The position numbers and the translations under genes are program-made. DNA of 64,000 nt from CALINF01 sp039990395 (GTDB taxonomy: Bacteria > Pseudomonadota > Gammaproteobacteria > Pseudomonadales > Halieaceae). The notes under the pieces were generated by a model that was given only the letters and a program-made list of their open reading frames with translations, ran no database searches and was not told the origin of the DNA. The stretch spans positions 171,018 through 235,017 of the forward strand of contig JBDXFZ010000126.1 of the NCBI GenBank assembly GCA_039990395.1, given 5' to 3'. Shown piece after piece: positions 62,143 through 64,000 of the stretch (within the stretch, counting starts at the first letter, position 1; each line of letters begins with the position of its first letter).

Positions 62143-64000
62143 TTAGGAGTCGATAGTCAGCTTGCCGCTATCGAGCATGCTCTGGATGACAGAGTTCACA
62201 TCATCCATACCGCCCACCAGATCCACACCTTCGAGGGTGATGGTCTGGTCAACCAGTGTTGCATCGCCCTGATTGCCCTGGAAAGATCCTGATGCGCTCA
62301 CCTCTACAATCGTACTCTCACCATCGAAAGACACGTTGAGATATGCAGACAGATCATCCGCAGCCTCTTCTCCTGCGAGCAGATCGCGCAGATCCAGTGA
62401 GTCGCTACCCTCTTCGCCGAAGCCCGAGATAGTGACGTCTGCAGGTGCATCACCGGAATCGCTCAATGCAAAGGCAAACACATCGTCACCGTCTGTCGCA
62501 AACACGTTATCTGTTCTCGCTTCAAACTCAGTAAGACCAGCGTGCTCTTCGATCATGTCGCGAACGTGCTGCATAGCATCGTCTTCATCGACGGGCGTAT
62601 AGCCATTCTCTTCCAATACATCGGCAAGATCAGACTTGGAGATGGTCTTCAGATCGAAACTGTCGTCAGACAACGCCTCATGAATCGAGTCATTGATCAC
62701 GATGCCGTTGTAGGCATCGCCATCATTGTCGAGAGACTGCAGCAACACTGCCATGTTCTCAACGTAGTCGTCGTTCATGTCTTCAAGGCCCACTCCAGCG
62801 ATTTCCTGGAGGAAGACTTTGCCGTCGGCCATGACTTCGTCGGCGAGGAAGGTGCCTAGTACGACATTGCCCACGCTGAAGGTGACGCTATCGCCTGAGC
62901 GATATTGGAATGCACCCGAATCATCGGTAGAACCCTGAAGCCCTGAAGTAGTTTCATAATGGATTCCGGATACTACTCCATCAACCAGCACCGCCACGTT
63001 AACACTGTCAGTCGCAATGTCTCCATCGCCATCCGTACCAGTTATTCCAAACTCGAGCATGAGGCCCTCTGGAAGTATCTTATCGACCTGCGATACTCCG
63101 GTGACTTTCAAGGATGCATCAGAGGTTATAACTTCCAGCCTGATGGAATCGTACTGCTCGTCCAAACCAGCGATTACAAGCTCCCCTGGTGCATTACCTG
63201 TACCGCTAGTCGACGTGAAATACCCCGTGTTGCCAGCACCATCGCCGTCCAATACTACCGAGGTATTTGCTCGATCACTTGAGTGAAATGCGGTGACCTC
63301 GAAGTCGTTGGCCCCACCAAACATATCGAATATTACCGTGTCTGAAGCACCCTGGAAGGTAAACAGCAATACATCGCCCACGACCAAAGAGTTTGAGTCA
63401 CCGGCAAGGCCAGATGCACTGGGATTTATCTGCACGTTAACACCAGGCATGCCGCCATCGTCCCTATCGGGTGTAACGAACACGTCATCCACAGGATCCA
63501 CGGTATCGTTTGTAAATGTGTAGAAATCCACTTTGCCACCGCCTTTCGGGCCCTCGAGAGACGTTACTAGCTCCGAACCAGCATCAGGCTTGAGCAGCTG
63601 GAACTGATGGAACCCATCTGGATCTACGAAGAATGTATATACAGGATCTCCACCAACCCCGGCCTCGGTCGCTACAAAGGTTACACGGCCGCTGTTATCA
63701 GTTGATTGAGTATAGGTGAGGCCAGTAGCACCACCGTCATCATCTAATGTGATAGCAATATTCGACCAACCGTCAGCACCTGACTGGAACGTACCAGCAC
63801 CACTATCAGTGCCTAAAACTCCGGTCTGGTTTTGAACTTCAAGGTCCTCAAAGTCGCTAGCCGTTGGCGCGTCATCATCAAATCCGACCGTCAATGTTCC
63901 TGTCGCAGAAGGACCATCTGCATCAGTTACCGTATACGTCAGGTCGACCGAGACATCATTGAACTCATCGTCTGGGCCTTCCGCATGCAGAACGTTGTCT
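62143..64000 (-). CDS. Giant RTX/type I secreted adhesin (LapA/BpfA-like), C-terminal part only
   Basis: At least 619 codons are present and the frame is open past the right edge, so the N-terminus is outside the window. The visible start-like TTG at 63894 is internal: upstream codons continue the repeat (SVDLTYTVTDADGPSATGTL). From the left of the protein there are repeats typical of type I secreted adhesins (VGFDDDAPTASDFEDL). Then comes a beta-rich region with an insert (GVVSGIHYETTSGLQGSTDDSG, in parts; SVTFSVGNVVLGTFL). The end is the VCA0849-type secretion target (DVFAFALSDSGDAP, SGFGEEGSDSLDLRDLL) with final LDSGKLTIDS. The protein is very acidic, as expected for calcium-dependent folding outside the cell. 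It is the likely client of LapG/LapD and the TolC-OmpA pore. Confidence 0.92.
   Translation of the reverse strand, partial: DNVLHAEGPDDEFNDVSVDLTYTVTDADGPSATGTLTVGFDDDAPTASDFEDLEVQNQTGVLGTDSGAGTFQSGADGWSNIAITLDDDGGATGLTYTQSTDNSGRVTFVATEAGVGGDPVYTFFVDPDGFHQFQLLKPDAGSELVTSLEGPKGGGKVDFYTFTNDTVDPVDDVFVTPDRDDGGMPGVNVQINPSASGLAGDSNSLVVGDVLLFTFQGASDTVIFDMFGGANDFEVTAFHSSDRANTSVVLDGDGAGNTGYFTSTSGTGNAPGELVIAGLDEQYDSIRLEVITSDASLKVTGVSQVDKILPEGLMLEFGITGTDGDGDIATDSVNVAVLVDGVVSGIHYETTSGLQGSTDDSGAFQYRSGDSVTFSVGNVVLGTFLADEVMADGKVFLQEIAGVGLEDMNDDYVENMAVLLQSLDNDGDAYNGIVINDSIHEALSDDSFDLKTISKSDLADVLEENGYTPVDEDDAMQHVRDMIEEHAGLTEFEARTDNVFATDGDDVFAFALSDSGDAPADVTISGFGEEGSDSLDLRDLLAGEEAADDLSAYLNVSFDGESTIVEVSASGSFQGNQGDATLVDQTITLEGVDLVGGMDDVNSVIQSMLDSGKLTIDS

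Noticed and set aside
62959..63523. Several plus-strand frames within the adhesin gene
   Set aside because: Shadows of the acidic repeats; the minus strand is continuous and matches known adhesin features.
1..64000. CRISPR arrays, insertion sequences, prophage genes, rRNA or tRNA genes
   Set aside because: No regularly spaced repeats, transposase or integrase motifs, phage structural genes or structured RNA sequences were recognised by eye; a covariance search would be needed to exclude small RNAs.

Overview
The window reads as a contiguous piece of chromosome from an aerobic, Gram-negative gammaproteobacterium, probably marine. The evidence is the mix of gene families: TonB-dependent receptor, DcaP-like porin, LapG/LapD/RTX adhesin control, many acyl-CoA dehydrogenases, crotonases and SDRs, alkyl sulfatase and haloalkane dehalogenase. 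The clade guess (Cellvibrionales/Halieaceae-like) is inference only. No rRNA, tRNA, CRISPR array, insertion sequence or prophage was seen. Genes are dense on both strands, and many start codons are GTG or TTG.

Left part (1-11.3 kb): a very large MscK-like mechanosensitive channel cut by the left edge, a patatin-like lipoprotein, a DcaP-like outer-membrane porin, a lipoprotein alkyl sulfatase with a UMF1-type MFS transporter, and a SOUL heme-binding protein.

11.3-25.7 kb is a lipid/acyl-CoA catabolic region. A minus-strand operon reads acyl-CoA dehydrogenase, APH-type kinase fused to DUF6285, glutathione transferase, SDR. After an Old Yellow Enzyme, a DUF4105 protein, an SDR and yghU come four consecutive acyl-CoA dehydrogenase genes arranged as two large/small pairs, plus a divergent enoyl-CoA hydratase. 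The pairing resembles the heteromeric dehydrogenases used for steroid side chains.

25.7-53.7 kb is mixed metabolism: MFS exporter, gnd, nagA, a TonB-dependent receptor, a crotonase, a haloalkane dehalogenase, a desaturase operon with a 64-residue membrane protein, a DJ-1 protein, a remnant of an SbtA bicarbonate transporter, purEK, and a trypsin-like lipoprotein whose only plausible signal-peptide start is a non-standard ATT. Then come an alpha/beta hydrolase, amidohydrolases, an iron alcohol dehydrogenase, fadH with a thioredoxin-like protein, a solute-binding protein, an RhlE helicase with an adjacent acyltransferase, an amidase and a Nudix hydrolase.

Right part (53.7-64 kb): an MscS channel, a Tag-like DNA glycosylase, and a biofilm-adhesin module: a TolC-type outer-membrane protein fused to an OmpA domain (minus), lapG and lapD (plus), and the C-terminus of a giant RTX/type I secreted adhesin running off the right edge (minus). 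A HigB/HigA-like toxin-antitoxin pair and a small conserved gene sit between lapD and the adhesin. By analogy to Lap/Bpf systems, LapD senses c-di-GMP, sequesters the protease LapG, and so keeps the adhesin on the surface.
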